Both the position numbers and the translations under genes were made by a program. Positions 63,199 to 64,000 of a stretch of DNA of 64,000 nucleotides are shown here, one piece after another; the stretch's first letter is position 1, and every line of letters starts with the position of its first letter. Source of the DNA: Ctena decussata (lineage: Eukaryota > Mollusca > Bivalvia > Lucinida > Lucinidae); assembly GCA_963989385.1 (NCBI GenBank), contig OZ022508.1:33502166-33566165 (forward strand). The letters run 5' to 3'. The notes beneath the pieces are model-generated. The model saw nothing but the letters and a program-made list of their open reading frames with translations, did not search any database and was not told where the DNA came from.

Positions 63199-64000
63199 CT
63201 GAAAATTAAAATTATCATATGTTTAAGATCAGTGGATATACTGAATACCTTTGGATATAAAATGGGGAAAACCCCTCCAAAACGATGCAGAAAACAAGTA
63301 CAAAACTAGATCCATCTTATAAGATGGATCTTCATTTTGGGATTGCTTTGCAAAGGAAAAAGTCCCATCTTATAGCAGAATATTTGGGGTCATAAAAACC
63401 CTGTTTTATAGCCAATCAAATGAGGTACGTTGGAAAAAGGAGCAGTCTGATCAGGGTTGACACCTCAGGCTGTTCCTTGAAGAGCAGACTGATCAAGCTC
63501 AAAACTGTTAACTACCCTGTCTGCAATTTTTCGACAGTTCACCATATACTAAAATCATCTTATTTGGCTTTTAGTCTAATTACAGAAATGGTTATGGAGT
63601 CCCAATACTGAAGCTGTACAAATGTTTGAAGTGTATTAATGTTCACGGTTTTCATGCTCCACACATTTGCCCAAATTTCTATCCCCATAAAAAGTTTTTG
63701 CAAAGGAATGATTGGGAAAAATCAACAAAGCAGCAAAAATTAATATGTGTGAACTTGTTCAAAAACTTTACACTGAGACCTTGTGTCCCCACAAAAATAA
63801 AGCAACTTCAGTTTTAACACTTAAAGTGCCAGTGACGAAAATAGCAGAATTCACAAATAGTGTAGATCCTGATGAGCCGCCTCATTTAGATCTACACTGT
63901 TTGCCCTCTAGTTTTTGAATATTCAATATGATATAGCTTAGATGAAACACATTTTGAAATTTTTGCAGACGTAAATTTTGTCGTCTGTTTTTTGGCGCTT
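63199..64000. other. Inferred PLC intron with repeats
   Basis: 63301-63415 carries the palindrome ACTAGATCCATCTTATAAGA (family of 55070-55262). 63845-63905 is a short stem-loop, TGTAGATCCTGATGAGCCGC / TTTAGATCTACACTGTTTGC. No further exon was found. Confidence 0.45.

Overview
The window looks like nuclear DNA from a marine bivalve, probably a heterodont clam. The reasons are compact intron-containing animal genes, an intronless TRIM gene of the kind expanded in bivalves, several tRNA-derived SINE families, and a very dense population of palindromic MITE-like elements, microsatellites and long C/G homopolymers. The species is an inference; nothing in the sequence names it.

Four host protein-coding loci can be supported. 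(1) A two-exon gene for mitochondrial ribosomal protein bS21m (MRPS21), + strand, exons 15885-15964 and 19163-19340, 85 aa. (2) A single-exon RING/B-box/coiled-coil/NHL TRIM protein, - strand, 23457-25520, 687 aa. (3) An eight-exon CRAL-TRIO lipid-transfer protein, - strand, 39937 down to 29660, 317 aa. It has a 10-nt first coding segment and one GC-AG intron, and every exon junction keeps frame. (4) The last coding exon of a PLC-delta-like phosphoinositide phospholipase C, - strand, 63104-63198; the rest lies beyond the right edge. A weaker candidate exon sits at 83-421 (-). These genes act in unrelated processes (mitochondrial translation, ubiquitin/innate signalling, lipid transport, phosphoinositide signalling); nothing suggests joint regulation.

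Layout: 0-15 kb is repeat-rich DNA. It includes two inverted copies of a foldback minisatellite (4918-5372 and 8307-8882), a ~150-bp tandem array (9467-10345), SINE pieces and a degraded LINE reverse transcriptase (14090-14668). 15.9-19.3 kb is MRPS21, whose intron holds a MITE, a possible 1.9-kb transposon and a 33-bp minisatellite. 19.5-23.2 kb is MITEs. 23.5-26 kb is the TRIM gene plus a LINE relic. 26.5-29.2 kb is SINEs and TIR elements. 29.7-39.9 kb is the CRAL-TRIO gene, with MITEs lying very close to two splice sites. 40.3-53.5 kb is transposons, including a 5'-truncated but uninterrupted LINE reverse transcriptase ORF (41979-43817) and a 3.1-kb TTA-flanked TIR element (45469-48567). 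53.5-62 kb is MITEs plus a 1.5-kb TIR element with a 7-bp target duplication (59543-61068). The right end is the 3' end of the PLC gene.

The most striking unexplained patterns are the paired foldback minisatellite and a recurrent GATCAG-centred stem-loop core that sits inside several MITE families with different termini.
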